Program-made: the position numbers and the translations under genes | Source: Enterobacter sp. RIT418 | Lineage (GTDB): Bacteria > Pseudomonadota > Gammaproteobacteria > Enterobacterales > Enterobacteriaceae | DNA length: 64,000 bases | NCBI RefSeq assembly: GCF_003057745.1 | Contig: NZ_QBJD02000012.1 | Span: forward strand, 62,001 to 126,000 | Direction of reading: 5' to 3' | Shown: positions 55,969-64,000 of the stretch, piece after piece | Layout: each line of letters begins with the position of its first letter | Numbering within the stretch: position 1 is the first letter of the stretch | Notes under the pieces: model-generated | Databases searched by the model: none | Told to the model about the DNA's origin: nothing | Seen by the model: only the letters and a program-made list of their open reading frames with translations

Positions 55969-56152
55969 CAGTTCCCCTGTATTCCTTGTAAAAACAGTGT
56001 GACCACCAGAGTGCGTAAGCTTTCCGTTAGAAAAATCTGACTTTTGTTGCGTAAACTTGCACGGAAGCAATGAGATTCGCAGAATGCCAAACCGTAATCT
56101 ATAAAAGCAGTGATATTAAAAATAACAGCCACAGGCCAGGGCGGTAATAAAA

Positions 56153-56458
56153 ATGATGATCAAGCGCGTGATGACGCTCGCTCTGCTGCTTACGCTTGCA
56201 GGATGCAGTGGTTCGCCAGAAGCACCTGTGCAAAAAGCGCAGCAGGGCAAAATTAGCCCGGAACGTTCACTGAATATGGAATCACTCTGCAAGGACCAGG
56301 CCGCACGCCGCTATAACTCGGACGTGCAGAAGATTACCGTCACCGGCCTGGAGCGCTATCAGGGAAGCTATGAGATGCGGGGCAATACTGCGCGTAAAGA
56401 GGGCTTTGTCTGCTCTTTTGACGCGGACGGCCAGTTTTTGCATCTCTCCATGCGCTAG
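56153..56458 (+). CDS. ysaB: YsaB, small outer-membrane lipoprotein
   Basis: A 101-residue lipoprotein with a lipobox LAGC near residue 18 after a short hydrophobic signal. The conserved C-terminal half (SLNMESLCKDQAARRYN, KEGFVCSFDADGQFLHLSMR) is the YsaB family. Function is unknown. Two adjacent ATG codons are possible starts. Neighbours wecH and glyQ are as in E. coli. Confidence 0.9.
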   Translation: MMIKRVMTLALLLTLAGCSGSPEAPVQKAQQGKISPERSLNMESLCKDQAARRYNSDVQKITVTGLERYQGSYEMRGNTARKEGFVCSFDADGQFLHLSMR

Positions 56459-56547
56459 CGTGCGCGCATAATCAGCGGTCAGAGCGCCTGAAGGCGCAGG
56501 CCTGCAGGCCTAATTTCCCAATTTTCCCGAAACAACCCCGTTTCGTA

Positions 56548-56576
56548 CTGTATATCTTGCAGCCAGCGGGTATACT
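56548..56576 (+). promoter_or_regulatory. Probable glyQS promoter
   Basis: CTGTAT (56548-56553), a 17-nt spacer and TATACT (56571-56576), 44 nt before glyQ. The -10 is good; the -35 is weak. Confidence 0.5.
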
Positions 56577-56619
56577 GGTCCCTTCCATTTAAAACCACAC
56601 GTATCCAGCACGAAATACT

Positions 56620-57531
56620 ATGCAAAAGTTTGATACCAAGACCTTTCAGGGCCTGATCCTGACCTTGCAGGATTACTGGGCTCGCCAGGGCTGCACCATT
56701 GTTCAACCATTGGACATGGAAGTTGGCGCAGGCACTTCACACCCGATGACCAGCCTGCGCGCGCTGGGGCCAGAGCCGATGGCAACGGCCTATGTGCAGC
56801 CATCCCGCCGTCCTACCGATGGCCGTTACGGCGAAAACCCGAACCGACTGCAGCACTACTATCAGTTCCAGGTGGTCATTAAGCCCTCTCCGGACAACAT
56901 TCAGGAGCTGTACCTTGGGTCGCTGAAAGAGCTGGGCATGGACCCAACCATCCACGACATCCGTTTCGTGGAAGATAACTGGGAAAACCCTACGCTGGGT
57001 GCCTGGGGCCTGGGCTGGGAAGTGTGGCTGAACGGCATGGAAGTGACGCAGTTTACCTACTTCCAGCAGGTTGGCGGTCTGGAATGTAAACCGATCACCG
57101 GTGAAATCACCTACGGTCTGGAACGTCTGGCGATGTACATTCAGGGCGTAGACAGCGTTTACGACCTGGTCTGGAGCGACGGCCCGCTGGGTAAAACCAC
57201 CTACGGCGACGTGTTCCATCAGAACGAAGTGGAGCAATCCACCTATAACTTCGAGTACGCGGACGTGGACTTCCTGTTCACCTGCTTCGAGCAGTACGAG
57301 AAAGAAGCCCAGCAGCTGCTGGCGCTGGAGACTCCGCTGCCGCTGCCAGCCTACGAGCGTATTCTGAAGGCCGCCCACAGCTTCAACCTGCTGGACGCCC
57401 GCAAAGCCATCTCCGTGACTGAACGTCAGCGCTACATTCTGCGTATTCGTACCCTGACCAAAGCCGTTGCAGAAGCTTACTACGCGTCCCGTGAAGCCCT
57501 TGGCTTCCCGATGTGCAACCGAAACAAATAA
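56620..57531 (+). CDS. glyQ: Glycine-tRNA ligase alpha subunit
   Basis: A 303-residue class II aminoacyl-tRNA synthetase subunit that activates glycine; it works as alpha2beta2 with Gly[40 protein letters not shown] and [19 protein letters not shown] are typical. glyS starts 9 nt after its stop. Confidence 0.98.
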   Translation: MQKFDTKTFQGLILTLQDYWARQGCTIVQPLDMEVGAGTSHPMTSLRALGPEPMATAYVQPSRRPTDGRYGENPNRLQHYYQFQVVIKPSPDNIQELYLGSLKELGMDPTIHDIRFVEDNWENPTLGAWGLGWEVWLNGMEVTQFTYFQQVGGLECKPITGEITYGLERLAMYIQGVDSVYDLVWSDGPLGKTTYGDVFHQNEVEQSTYNFEYADVDFLFTCFEQYEKEAQQLLALETPLPLPAYERILKAAHSFNLLDARKAISVTERQRYILRIRTLTKAVAEAYYASREALGFPMCNRNK

Positions 57532-57540
57532 GAGGCGGCC

Positions 57541-59610
57541 ATGTCTGAGAAAACTTTCCTGGTGGAAATCGGCACCGAAGAGCTGCCACCAAAAGCCCTG
57601 CGCAGCCTGGCTGAATCTTTTGCTGCGAACGTGACCGCCGAGCTGGATAACGCTGGCCTGGCGCACGGTAAAATTGAATGGTTTGCTGCACCTCGCCGTC
57701 TGGCGCTGAAGGTAGCAAATCTGGCGGCATCCCAGCCGGATCGTGAAGTTGAAAAACGTGGCCCGGCGATTGCCCAGGCGTTTGACGCGGAAGGCAAGCC
57801 GAGCAAAGCGGCTGAAGGCTGGGCGCGCGGCTGCGGTATTACCGTCGATCAGGCCGAGCGTCTGACCACCGATAAAGGCGAATGGCTGCTGTATCGCGCC
57901 CATGTTAAAGGCGAAAGCGCGGAAGCGCTGCTGCCCAACATGGTTGCCACCTCGCTGGCCAAGCTGCCAATTCCTAAGCTGATGCGCTGGGGCGCGTCCG
58001 ACGTGCACTTCGTGCGTCCGGTACACACCGTGACCCTGCTGCTGGGCGACACCGTCATCCCTGCCACCATCCTGGGCGTCGCGTCCGATCGCGTGATCCG
58101 CGGCCACCGCTTTATGGGCGAGCCGGAGTTCACCATCGACAACGCCGATCAGTACCCGCAGATCCTGCTGGAGCGCGGTAAGGTCATTGCCGATTACGAG
58201 CAGCGTAAAGCGAAAATCAAAGCGGATGCCGAAGAAGCGGCGCGTAAGATTGGCGGTAACGCCGACCTGAGCGAAAGCCTGCTGGAAGAAGTGACCTCTT
58301 TGGTTGAATGGCCGGTGGTGCTCACGGCGAAGTTCGAAGAGAAGTTCCTGGCCGTTCCGGCGGAAGCGCTGGTGTACACCATGAAGGGTGACCAGAAGTA
58401 CTTCCCCGTCTACGCCAACGACGGCAAGCTGCTGCCAAACTTTATCTTCGTCGCTAACATCGAATCCAAAGATCCGATCCAGATTATCTCCGGCAACGAG
58501 AAGGTGGTTCGTCCACGCCTGGCGGATGCGGAGTTCTTCTTTAACACCGACCGTAAAAAGCGTCTTGAAGATAACCTGCCGCGCCTGCAAACCGTACTGT
58601 TCCAGCAGCAGCTAGGTACGCTGCGCGACAAGACCGACCGTATTGCGGAGCTGTCCGGCTGGATTGCGCGCGAAATCGGCGCTGACGTGAACCACGCGAC
58701 CCGCGCGGGCCTGCTGTCCAAGTGCGACCTGATGACCAACATGGTGTTCGAATTTACCGACACCCAGGGCGTTATGGGCATGCACTACGCGCGTCACGAT
58801 GGTGAAGCGGAAGACGTTGCTGTCGCTCTGAACGAACAATATCAGCCGCGCTTTGCGGGTGACGATCTGCCGTCTAACCCGGTGGCCTGCGCCGTGGCGA
58901 TTGCCGACAAAATGGACACCCTGGCGGGTATTTTCGGCATCGGCCAGCATCCAAAAGGCGATAAAGACCCGTTTGCGCTGCGTCGTGCCGCGCTGGGCGT
59001 GCTGCGTATCATCGTTGAGAAGAACCTCAACCTCGATCTGCAAACCCTGACCGAAGAAGCGGTGCGTCTGTACGGCGACAAGCTGACCAACGTGAAAGTA
59101 GTGGATGACGTTATCGACTTCATGCTCGGTCGTTTCCGCGCCTGGTATCAGGACGAAGGCTACACCGTCGATACCATTCAGGCGGTGCTGGCGCGCCGTC
59201 CGACGCGCCCGGCAGATTTCGACGCGCGTATGAAGGCGGTGTCCCACTTCCGCACGCTGGAAGCGTCATCTGCGCTGGCGGCGGCCAACAAGCGCGTATC
59301 CAACATTCTGGCGAAATCCGACGAGACGCTCAACGAGCGCGTGAACGCCGCGACGCTGAAAGAGCCGGAAGAGATCGCCCTCGCCATGCAGGTTGTGGTG
59401 CTGCGCGACAAGCTGGAACCGCTTTTTGCTGAAGGTCGCTATCAGGAAGCGCTGGTGGAGCTGGCCGAGCTGCGCGAGCCGGTGGATGCCTTCTTCGAAA
59501 AGGTTATGGTCAACGTAGAAGACAAAGAGCTGCGCGTTAACCGCCTGACGATGCTTGAAAAACTGCGCGAGCTGTTCCTGCGCGTAGCGGATATTTCGCT
59601 GCTGCAGTAA
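57541..59610 (+). CDS. glyS: Glycine-tRNA ligase beta subunit
   Basis: A 689-residue subunit carrying the tRNA-binding and HD-like domains and a C-terminal DALR anticodon domain ([20 protein letters not shown]). The N-terminus [20 protein letters not shown] is the family start; GAGG in front supports it. Operon with glyQ. Confidence 0.98.
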   Translation: MSEKTFLVEIGTEELPPKALRSLAESFAANVTAELDNAGLAHGKIEWFAAPRRLALKVANLAASQPDREVEKRGPAIAQAFDAEGKPSKAAEGWARGCGITVDQAERLTTDKGEWLLYRAHVKGESAEALLPNMVATSLAKLPIPKLMRWGASDVHFVRPVHTVTLLLGDTVIPATILGVASDRVIRGHRFMGEPEFTIDNADQYPQILLERGKVIADYEQRKAKIKADAEEAARKIGGNADLSESLLEEVTSLVEWPVVLTAKFEEKFLAVPAEALVYTMKGDQKYFPVYANDGKLLPNFIFVANIESKDPIQIISGNEKVVRPRLADAEFFFNTDRKKRLEDNLPRLQTVLFQQQLGTLRDKTDRIAELSGWIAREIGADVNHATRAGLLSKCDLMTNMVFEFTDTQGVMGMHYARHDGEAEDVAVALNEQYQPRFAGDDLPSNPVACAVAIADKMDTLAGIFGIGQHPKGDKDPFALRRAALGVLRIIVEKNLNLDLQTLTEEAVRLYGDKLTNVKVVDDVIDFMLGRFRAWYQDEGYTVDTIQAVLARRPTRPADFDARMKAVSHFRTLEASSALAAANKRVSNILAKSDETLNERVNAATLKEPEEIALAMQVVVLRDKLEPLFAEGRYQEALVELAELREPVDAFFEKVMVNVEDKELRVNRLTMLEKLRELFLRVADISLLQ

Positions 59611-59612
59611 TG

Positions 59613-59647
59613 CGCCTGCTGCCCGGCAGCGCTGCGCTTGCACGGGC
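59613..59647. repeat. Degenerate REP-like palindrome after glyS
   Basis: GCCCGGCAGCGCTGCGC followed by a partial complement CACGGGC. It resembles the other REP units but with mismatches. It lies just before the glyS terminator. Confidence 0.45.
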
Positions 59648-59658
59648 CAATTCATGCT

Positions 59659-59686
59659 CAAAACCCGCTTCGGCGGGTTTTTTTAT
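59659..59686 (+). terminator. Rho-independent terminator of glyQS
   Basis: AACCCGC and GCGGGTT pair around TTCG, an extra-stable loop, followed by TTTTTT. Confidence 0.93.
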
Positions 59687-59709
59687 GGCGCGCTGCTGAA
59701 AAATTAACC

Positions 59710-59863
59710 TTGTAACGGTCAGCAATATACCGCTATCCTTACCCCGTTAACTTTCTCCTCAGGAGCGCCCCCCGAAAATGAACAAACACGACTGATGAAT
59801 TTCGATCCTTGCTAAACGCGACCGCGTCGGCAGGGGATGTTTTGATTTCATTCAGGAGTGCTT
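59710..59863 (+). promoter_or_regulatory. Promoter and leader of the ABC-F gene with two tiny ORFs
   Basis: TTGTAA (59710-59715), an 18-nt spacer and TATCCT (59734-59739) can serve as promoter, leaving a leader of about 120 nt. It holds CTCCT-C-AGGAG (59755-59765) and two minimal ORFs joined by an ATGA overlap: MNKHD (59778-59795) and MNFDPC (59795-59815). Leader-peptide attenuation is known for several ABC-F genes in Firmicutes; whether it applies here is speculative, and the first ORF's AGGAG is 12 nt away, longer than ideal. Confidence 0.35.
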
Positions 59864-61483
59864 ATGGCTCATTTTGCGCAGTCCCCTTCTTTTATTTTGC
59901 ATCAGATCACCTGTCAGTTTGCGACGGGCGATACCCTTTTTGGCCCGCTGAATCTCGCGCTGGAGCCATCCCTTTGCGGGCTGGTGGGGCGTAACGGGAG
60001 CGGAAAAACGCGGCTTTTGCGCCTGCTCGCGGGGATAGACGAACCCGCCAGCGGTCATATTGAGCGTTTTGGCACGGTTGCCTACGTGGCACAACAGCAC
60101 GATATTTACCCGCATACCACGCTGGCGGAACTCCTTGGTTTTTCCTCAATCTTCGCTGCAAGAGAGCGCATCGATAGCGGCAATTATCAGCCTGAAGATC
60201 TGGATAACCTGGACGGATACTGGGATTTAGCCGAGCGTCTGTGCGATGCCTTTATCGATGCAAAGCTTCCGCCATTTGAACCGAACAGGCCTGCCGCAGC
60301 GCTCAGCGGCGGCGAGCGCATCCGCGCGCTGCTTTGCGGGGCGTTTACCGCAGGTGCAGATTATCTGCTGCTGGATGAACCGACCAACCACCTCGATCGG
60401 CAGGGCCGGGCATGGTTTTACGATCAACTTGGCCGCTATCAGGGCGGCGCGCTGGTGGCCTCCCACGATCGTGAGCTGCTCTCCCGGGTGCCGCGCATTC
60501 TTGAGCTCAGCGCCGCAGGCCTGCGCAGCTACGGAGGCGATTACGCGGCCTACCAGCGCCAGCGTGATGCCGAGCAGCAGGCCGCCCGCTCGGCCCTGGA
60601 GCACGCGGCGACGGAGCGGAAACGCACCCGCGCGCGTATGCAAAAAGAGCATGACGACAGCCAGAGGCGCTCGGCAAAAACGCTGCGCACCGTCGATACG
60701 CTCAATATCGCCTCGTTCGAGCGGGTCAAATACAAAGGCGCGGCAAAGGAGCGCATCGGTGCCTGGAAAAAGCAGCATAGCGATCAAAACGAGGCGCTGA
60801 ATGCCGCGGTAAACAAGGCGCGCGAGCGGGTGGAGGAGGATAGCCCGGTCATGTTTACCCTCCCAGGCAGCCGCATTGCCGAAGGAAAACAGGTGCTGGT
60901 GCTTGAGGATCTGGTACTGCCGCATGTGACTATCCCGCCTCTTAGCTGGCGAATGGATGGCCCCATGCGCGTGGCGCTGCGCGGACCGAACGGCTGCGGG
61001 AAATCCACCCTGTTGAGAGCGATCCTGGGAACAGAGCCTGCTGTCTCGGGTGCCTGCCAGCGGTCGGTGGCGTGCGCGTATCTCGATCAGCATCTGTCGC
61101 AGCTGGATCTTTCCCTGTCGGTGATGGCGCACCTCAACCTGAGCAATACGCCGCTGGAAGCGGGCGCGCTGCGCACCCGTCTGGCGCAGCTTCAGCTGGG
61201 CGCGGATAAAGTGACGCTCCCGCTGGCCGAGCTGAGCGGCGGTGAACGCCTGAAGGCCGCGCTTGCCTGTGCGCTGTGGCGAGAAGAGGCGGCACGGCTT
61301 TTATTGCTGGATGAACCCACGAACCATCTTGATTTAGCATCCGTTCAGGCGATCGAGGCGGCGCTCGCCGAGTTTCCCGGCGCGCTGCTGGTCGTATCAC
61401 ATGATGAGGCTTTCCTGAAAGGGCTCGGGCTGACGCATGAGCTGGTATGGGGAGAAAACGGCTGGCGTTGTGAAAGCCTTTAA
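59864..61483 (+). CDS. ABC-F family ATPase (ribosome-associated type)
   Basis: A 539-residue soluble protein with two ABC domains and no membrane segment. Domain 1: Walker A GRNGSGKT, LSGGERIRALL, LLLDEPTNHLD. A charged inter-domain linker (about 230-310, rich in Arg/Lys/Glu) follows. Domain 2: GPNGCGKST, LSGGERLKAAL, LLLDEPTNHLD. ABC-F proteins act on the ribosome as translation factors or antibiotic-protection factors; this one is of unassigned subgroup. ATG 59864 has AGGAG 5 nt upstream; a GTG two codons earlier overlaps that site and is rejected. E. coli has no ABC-F gene here (hokA lies in this spot). Confidence 0.85.
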   Translation: MAHFAQSPSFILHQITCQFATGDTLFGPLNLALEPSLCGLVGRNGSGKTRLLRLLAGIDEPASGHIERFGTVAYVAQQHDIYPHTTLAELLGFSSIFAARERIDSGNYQPEDLDNLDGYWDLAERLCDAFIDAKLPPFEPNRPAAALSGGERIRALLCGAFTAGADYLLLDEPTNHLDRQGRAWFYDQLGRYQGGALVASHDRELLSRVPRILELSAAGLRSYGGDYAAYQRQRDAEQQAARSALEHAATERKRTRARMQKEHDDSQRRSAKTLRTVDTLNIASFERVKYKGAAKERIGAWKKQHSDQNEALNAAVNKARERVEEDSPVMFTLPGSRIAEGKQVLVLEDLVLPHVTIPPLSWRMDGPMRVALRGPNGCGKSTLLRAILGTEPAVSGACQRSVACAYLDQHLSQLDLSLSVMAHLNLSNTPLEAGALRTRLAQLQLGADKVTLPLAELSGGERLKAALACALWREEAARLLLLDEPTNHLDLASVQAIEAALAEFPGALLVVSHDEAFLKGLGLTHELVWGENGWRCESL

Positions 61484-61490
61484 CACACAA

Positions 61491-61510
61491 ACCCCCGCAA
61501 CGGCGGGGGC
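61491..61510. terminator. Stem-loop between ABC-F gene and yiaG
   Basis: CCCCCGC (61492-61498) and GCGGGGG (61503-61509) pair around AACG, between convergent genes. T-tracts are displaced, so strength is uncertain. Confidence 0.7.
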
Positions 61511-61524
61511 GGAAACAAACTTTT

Positions 61525-61812
61525 TTACGCTATCTGCTTGCTGAGGGCAGGGTTCGCCTGAATCAGGCTCATCAGCTTTAACTCGGTTGGTGTGGGCTTT
61601 TCGCGTTTCGATTCCCACTCCAGCACCATCGCCACGCTGACGCCCATGGCTCTGGCGAATTCATCCGTTTTGAGTCCAGACCCTTTGCGTAATCGCTCAA
61701 ATTCGGTAAAGGGATTGGATTTCTGTTGCAGAGTAATCGTCTGCGGGACATCTTTAAAAATAATCTGTTCCAGGCTGCTCAGCAGCTCAAACTCAGGATC
61801 TTTTAATTCCAT
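61525..61812 (-). CDS. yiaG: YiaG, XRE-type HTH regulator
   Basis: A 95-residue protein with one helix-turn-helix (LRKGSGLKTDEFARAMGVSVAMVLEWE, about 41-67) and the conserved tail SLIQANPALSKQI. It resembles antitoxin-type XRE proteins such as HigA/MqsA C-termini, but no toxin gene is adjacent. GAGGAG 6-8 nt before the ATG supports the start. Target unknown. Confidence 0.9.
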   Translation of the reverse strand: MELKDPEFELLSSLEQIIFKDVPQTITLQQKSNPFTEFERLRKGSGLKTDEFARAMGVSVAMVLEWESKREKPTPTELKLMSLIQANPALSKQIA

Positions 61813-62144
61813 TGAGAACTCCTCTTAAATCACACTGCGGGATCGTGAACAATAGAGAGCCTGTTAAGAATAGTCTCTGGAACAAACATCGGATCGTCAC
61901 GGGTGTGATTAATCGTGCGGTAATGAATGCCTTAAGCGTTTCAGCTCTCGGAAGGGGAAGGCTAATGCTCTGATTACGCATAAAACACTTAGCCAGCGTA
62001 TTTTTTTGTAAATAGTCAGAAATAAAACGGCAATAGCCGTTTTGCGTGAAAAGGGTATCTTGCAGCGCTGACCTGGACTATTCTTGTAAGCCGTCAGGCA
62101 CGCGTGTGCCGGTGTGCGCTTTTTTGGGTGAAAGGAGTAATAAA
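61813..62144. promoter_or_regulatory. Divergent yiaG / yiaF gap with two hairpins
   Basis: A 332-nt gap. AAAACGGC-AATA-GCCGTTTT (62024-62043) is a perfect, terminator-like hairpin 100 nt before yiaF. GGCAC-GCGT-GTGCC (about 62096-62109) is followed by CTTTTTT near 62119. These could attenuate yiaF or end a short RNA. An in-frame upstream extension of yiaF through this region has no family match, and no other ORF is convincing. Confidence 0.45.
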
Positions 62145-62855
62145 ATGGCGACAGGAAAGTCCTGCTCTCGCTGGTTTGCGCCTATTGCGGCGTTGTTGAT
62201 GGTAGTTAGCCTGAGTGGGTGTTTCGATAAAGAAGGCGATCAGCGCAAAGCGTTTATCGATTTTCTGCAGAATACCGTGATGCGCAGCGGCGAGCGTTTG
62301 CCAACGCTGACTGCGGATCAGAAAAAACAGTTTGGACCCTTCGTCTCTGATTACGCGATCCTTTACGGCTATTCGCAGCAGGTGAGCCAGGCGATGGATT
62401 CCGGCATTCGTCCGGTAGTGGACAGCGTTAACGCGATTCGTATGCCGCAGGATTACATGACCCAGCGCGAGCCGCTGCGTCAGTCTAACGGCGCGCTCGG
62501 CGTGTTGAGCCAGCAGCTGCAAAACGCAAAAATGCAGGCTGATGCGTCCCGCTCCGCGCTGAAGCAGGGCGACGATCTCAAGCCGGTCTTCGATAAAGTG
62601 TATGAGAAAGTGGTAATCAAACCGTCTGACGCCCTGCAGCCGCTGATCCCGGCCGCGCAGATTTTCACTCAGCAGCTGGTGCAGGTGGGTGATTTTATTT
62701 CTCAGCAGGGTACGCAGGTGAGCTTTGTCTCTAACGGCATCCAGTTCCCGACTTCCCAGCAGGCAAGCGAATACAACAGCCTGATTGGGCCGCTGGCCTC
62801 CCAGCACCAGGCCTTCAGCCAGGCGTGGAGTGCGGCAGTCGCCGCGACGGAATAA
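62145..62855 (+). CDS. yiaF: YiaF, DUF3053 lipoprotein
   Basis: A 236-residue protein with a lipoprotein signal: basic start, hydrophobic run and lipobox LSGC with Cys26. The mature part is helical (DUF3053; FIDFLQNTVMRSGERLPTLT). The E. coli homologue has been called a barrier-effect factor; no mechanism is known. ATG 62145 has AAGGAG 7 nt upstream; a longer in-frame start would bury the signal peptide. Confidence 0.92.
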   Translation: MATGKSCSRWFAPIAALLMVVSLSGCFDKEGDQRKAFIDFLQNTVMRSGERLPTLTADQKKQFGPFVSDYAILYGYSQQVSQAMDSGIRPVVDSVNAIRMPQDYMTQREPLRQSNGALGVLSQQLQNAKMQADASRSALKQGDDLKPVFDKVYEKVVIKPSDALQPLIPAAQIFTQQLVQVGDFISQQGTQVSFVSNGIQFPTSQQASEYNSLIGPLASQHQAFSQAWSAAVAATE

Positions 62856-62858
62856 GTG

Positions 62859-62888
62859 CAAAACCCCGCTTCAGGCGGGGTTTTTTTA
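62859..62888 (+). terminator. Rho-independent terminator of yiaF
   Basis: AAACCCCGC and GCGGGGTTT pair around TTCAG, followed by a T-run. Confidence 0.92.
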
Positions 62889-62943
62889 TCATTGATCAAA
62901 ATAACGCTTGTCATTCATCTACCACATCGGTATAACTATCCCC

Positions 62944-63100
62944 GTCGGTTTGTTACACAGACCTAAAGCAGTTTAGTTAAGCAGTCCAGATTGTTATCCA
63001 TAGATACCCTTCGTAGTGACCCTTCCTTCATCGCTTAAAAATCTGTAACGCAATCCATCAAGCCGGAAGGCACAATATATTTGTTAATAAGGTAATTTCT
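62944..63100 (+). promoter_or_regulatory. cspA cold-shock 5' leader
   Basis: The 157-nt untranslated leader lines up with the E. coli cspA leader of about 159 nt. It begins near CGGTTTGTTACACAGACC, corresponding to the cold-box start, and ends in AAGG 8 nt before the ATG. In E. coli this RNA refolds at low temperature to expose the start. The start point is inferred by similarity. Confidence 0.75.
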
Positions 63101-63313
63101 ATGTCTGCTAAAATGACTGGTCTGGTAAAATGGTTCAACGCTGATAAAGGTTTCGGCTTCATCACTCCTGACGATGGCTCTAAAGATGTGTTCGTACACT
63201 TCTCTGCTATCCAGAACGATGGCTACAAATCTCTGGACGAAGGTCAGAAAGTGTCCTTCACCATCGAAAGCGGCGCTAAAGGCCCAGCAGCTGGTAACGT
63301 TGTAAGCCTGTAA
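63101..63313 (+). CDS. cspA: Major cold shock protein CspA
   Basis: A 70-residue OB-fold RNA chaperone. RNP1 (KGFGFI, about 16-21) and RNP2 (VFVHF, about 30-34) are intact. The sequence is almost identical to E. coli CspA, with small changes (A3, L8, V68). It melts mRNA structure after cold shock. Long leader and strong terminator flank it. Confidence 0.98.
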   Translation: MSAKMTGLVKWFNADKGFGFITPDDGSKDVFVHFSAIQNDGYKSLDEGQKVSFTIESGAKGPAAGNVVSL

Positions 63314-63339
63314 GCTTCCAACCCAGTAGCACAAAATTC

Positions 63340-63366
63340 AAAAACCCGCCTTCTGGCGGGTTTTTT
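63340..63366. terminator. Terminator between cspA and ghrB
   Basis: AAAACCCGCC and GGCGGGTTTTTT pair around TTCT. The A-run on the left and T-run on the right make it usable in both directions, between convergent genes. Confidence 0.93.
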
Positions 63367-63371
63367 CGTTT

Positions 63372-64000
63372 CTATCCCTGAACCTGCGGGTTCACGCAGT
63401 TTTTCTCCACCCTTCCGCCCAGCGCGGCGATCAGGTTATCCACGGCGGTGGCCGCCATGTTGTAGCGCGTCTCATGGGTTGCCGAACCGATGTGCGGCAG
63501 CGCGACCACGTTGGGCAGGCTGAGCAGCGGCGAATCGACGGGCAGCGGCTCCTGCTCAAATACGTCCAGACCGGCCGCGTGGATGTCACCCTTCTGCAGC
63601 GCCTCAATCAGTGCCTTTTCATCTACCACCGGGCCGCGGCCTGCGTTAATGAAAATGGCCGATTTTTTCATCTTCTCGAATGCCGGCTTGCCAATCAGAT
63701 GATGCGTTTCGTCCGTGAGCGGCAGGATAAGGCACACGTAGTCCGATTCCTGTAACAGGGTGTCCAGCTCGCAGTAGCGGGCGTTGAAACGCTCTTCCGC
63801 TTCGCCGTGGTGGCGACGTGCGTTGTACAGAATCGGCATGTTGAAGCCGAAATGGGCGCGCTGCGCTAACGCCAGGCCTATGCGGCCCATGCCGACAATC
63901 CCCAGCGTTTTGCCGTGAACGTCTACGCCGAACCAGTCCGGTCCAATGCTTTTGGTCCATTCACCGGCCTTAACGCGCTCTGCCACTTCAACCACGCGGC
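63372..64000 (-). CDS. ghrB: Glyoxylate/hydroxypyruvate/2-ketogluconate reductase GhrB, partial
   Basis: The C-terminal 209 residues of an approximately 324-residue D-isomer-specific 2-hydroxyacid dehydrogenase; the start lies beyond the right edge. The NAD(P)-binding [16 protein letters not shown], the substrate Arg in [22 protein letters not shown] and the catalytic His in [12 protein letters not shown] are present. The frame is open to base 64000 ([14 protein letters not shown]), so the GTG at 63995 is not a true start. Confidence 0.96.
   Translation of the reverse strand, partial: RVVEVAERVKAGEWTKSIGPDWFGVDVHGKTLGIVGMGRIGLALAQRAHFGFNMPILYNARRHHGEAEERFNARYCELDTLLQESDYVCLILPLTDETHHLIGKPAFEKMKKSAIFINAGRGPVVDEKALIEALQKGDIHAAGLDVFEQEPLPVDSPLLSLPNVVALPHIGSATHETRYNMAATAVDNLIAALGGRVEKNCVNPQVQG

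Noticed and set aside
56737-58590. 617-codon open frame on the minus strand opposite glyQ and glyS
   Set aside because: It lies entirely antisense to two well-matched essential genes. Its composition (many Arg, Val, Gln, His) is what a reversed GC-rich gene gives, and it has no recognisable domain.
61525-61812. yiaG as antitoxin of a toxin-antitoxin pair
   Set aside because: The HTH and tail match YiaG, and no small toxin gene adjoins it; neighbours are ABC-F and yiaF.

Overview
The window is a contiguous piece of an Enterobacteriaceae chromosome, most like Enterobacter or a close relative (Leclercia, Lelliottia, Klebsiella). Nearly every protein is a close relative of an E. coli K-12 protein, and the gene order is that of the E. 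coli interval from the LPS core (waa) locus to ghrB, written here from waa to ghrB. The E. coli yiaJ-to-sgbE diketogulonate cluster, rhs genes, yiaA/yiaB, yibB and hokA are absent. The LPS core cluster and several extra genes are not those of E. coli K-12. Species is inferred from remembered synteny and protein similarity; no search was run.

Layout. (1) 1-7970: LPS core genes. waaQ is partial at the left edge. A lone plus-strand polysaccharide deacetylase converges on the minus-strand operon hldD-waaF-waaC-GT4-waaL-RfaB/WabH-like GT. (2) 8179-10410: kbl-tdh threonine catabolism. (3) 10452-14237: yibQ, envC and gpmI on the minus strand. (4) 14488-17601: yibN-grxC-secB-gpsA-cysE. (5) 17635-23276: trmL, an extra AAHS-type MFS transporter, and lldPRD for L-lactate. 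(6) 23554-29121: one very large AT-richer gene inserted between lldP and yibL. It encodes an 1855-residue DUF4011/SF1 helicase/nuclease/DUF3320 protein, a strong candidate single-gene anti-phage system. (7) 29368-33533: yibL and mtlADR. (8) 33990-37921: yibF and selAB. (9) 38077-43274: aldB, yiaU, yiaT, yiaI, avtA. (10) 43518-54918: malS, bax and the xylose regulon xylFGHR / xylAB. (11) 54973-59610: wecH, ysaB, glyQS. (12) 59864-64000: an ABC-F ATPase, yiaG, yiaF, cspA and partial ghrB.

Regulation can be read directly in several gaps. Upstream of mtlA are four CRP-type palindromes. Upstream of lldP are two LldR-type operators 126 bp apart flanking an ArcA-type direct repeat. MalT-box cores lie upstream of malS. 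cspA has its long cold-shock leader. Palindromic repeats are frequent: REP units next to cysE/trmL, xylA/xylB and xylB/wecH, and a second GC-rich family (CCCTCTCCC/GGGAGAGGG) at three places.

The best lead for a non-housekeeping system is the 1855-residue protein, with an inverted repeat just upstream of it. Secondary leads are tiny upstream ORFs that overlap the next start codon (before bax and before the ABC-F gene), a hairpin that holds the trmL ribosome binding site, a cysteine-free YibN rhodanese, and the deacetylase/glycosyltransferase pair in the core locus. I see no prophage, insertion sequence, CRISPR array, rRNA or tRNA gene.
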